From Panulirus ornatus (lineage: Eukaryota; Arthropoda; Malacostraca; Decapoda; Palinuridae): a stretch of 64,000 bases of DNA. Location of the stretch: positions 25,705,036-25,769,035 of the forward strand of contig NC_092271.1 of assembly GCF_036320965.1 (NCBI RefSeq). The letters are read 5' to 3'. Position numbers and translations under genes: made by a program. Under the pieces are notes generated by a model. It did no database searches, was not told the DNA's origin, and saw nothing but the letters and a program-made list of their open reading frames with translations. Of this stretch, positions 63,853 through 64,000 are shown piece after piece; within the stretch, counting starts at the first letter, position 1; every line of letters starts with the position of its first letter.

Positions 63853-64000
63853 TGACAGGCGAGCTACTCGATTTCGTTGAAGATTTTGGCGGGTTGATTT
63901 GGTCTATTGAGGGGCGTCGGTGAGCTATTTATGCGGTCAGGGTCGGTTCGTCTGACATGTTGGGGTTGTGGCAGTGGCCTTTTCTGTTGTCGGAAAGATG

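Larger units (their letters stand above)
60275..64000. other. Repeat-poor stretch with exon and promoter candidates
   Basis: Contains the 52-nt exon candidate and the TATA candidate. The remaining sequence shows no recognised coding region. Confidence 0.5.

Overview
This window looks like nuclear DNA from an invertebrate, most likely a decapod crustacean. It is about 64 kb of AT-leaning intergenic or intronic sequence with no complete protein-coding gene that I can identify. The basis is very dense dinucleotide microsatellites, degraded CR1-like and other non-LTR retrotransposon 3' ends, and a tRNA-derived SINE whose tail motif I associate from memory with decapod genomes. The taxon is an inference, not a database result. 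Nearly all open frames above 60 codons are simple-repeat translations or chance frames.

Layout. Positions 1-46,000 are repeat-saturated. There are about 50 long (AT)n, (CT/GA)n, (GT/CA)n and (AAT)n arrays, several degraded minisatellites (1670-2200, 15845-16075, 45385-45615), and at least eight copies of a dispersed repeat built from ~20-bp 'cttgagcacgacggt'-type units. In its best copies (5440-6045, 18265-18455) this repeat is arranged as inverted arms around a palindromic centre, like a foldback element. Mobile-element relics are: a CR1-like LINE with an internal 32-bp tandem expansion (6940-7925), a 342-bp hAT-type MITE with TIRs and a near-perfect 8-bp TSD (9257-9598), a second LINE family (14590-15480, 43385-43653 and short tails at 8427 and 21139), a second CR1-like relic (17385-18050), and SINE copies (22159, 43732, 50359, 56164). 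One intact RNA gene is clear: tRNA-Arg(CCT) on the minus strand at 23530-23602, with a T-run terminator.

Positions 46,000-64,000 have far fewer repeats and contain candidate gene-flank signals: a start codon next to a strong splice donor (48905-48916), a GC-richer patch, a 52-nt exon-like interval with strong splice sites (61672-61723), and a TATA-type core promoter candidate (63823). None is proven. This part may be introns or flank of a long gene.

The most interesting signals are a hammerhead-ribozyme-like core in a dispersed repeat (20962-21002, and an inverted pair at 32570-32731), resembling the type I hammerheads known from Penelope-like elements; the foldback-like repeat family; the shared 3' tail of the SINE and LINE; and a minisatellite born inside a CR1 reverse-transcriptase relic.
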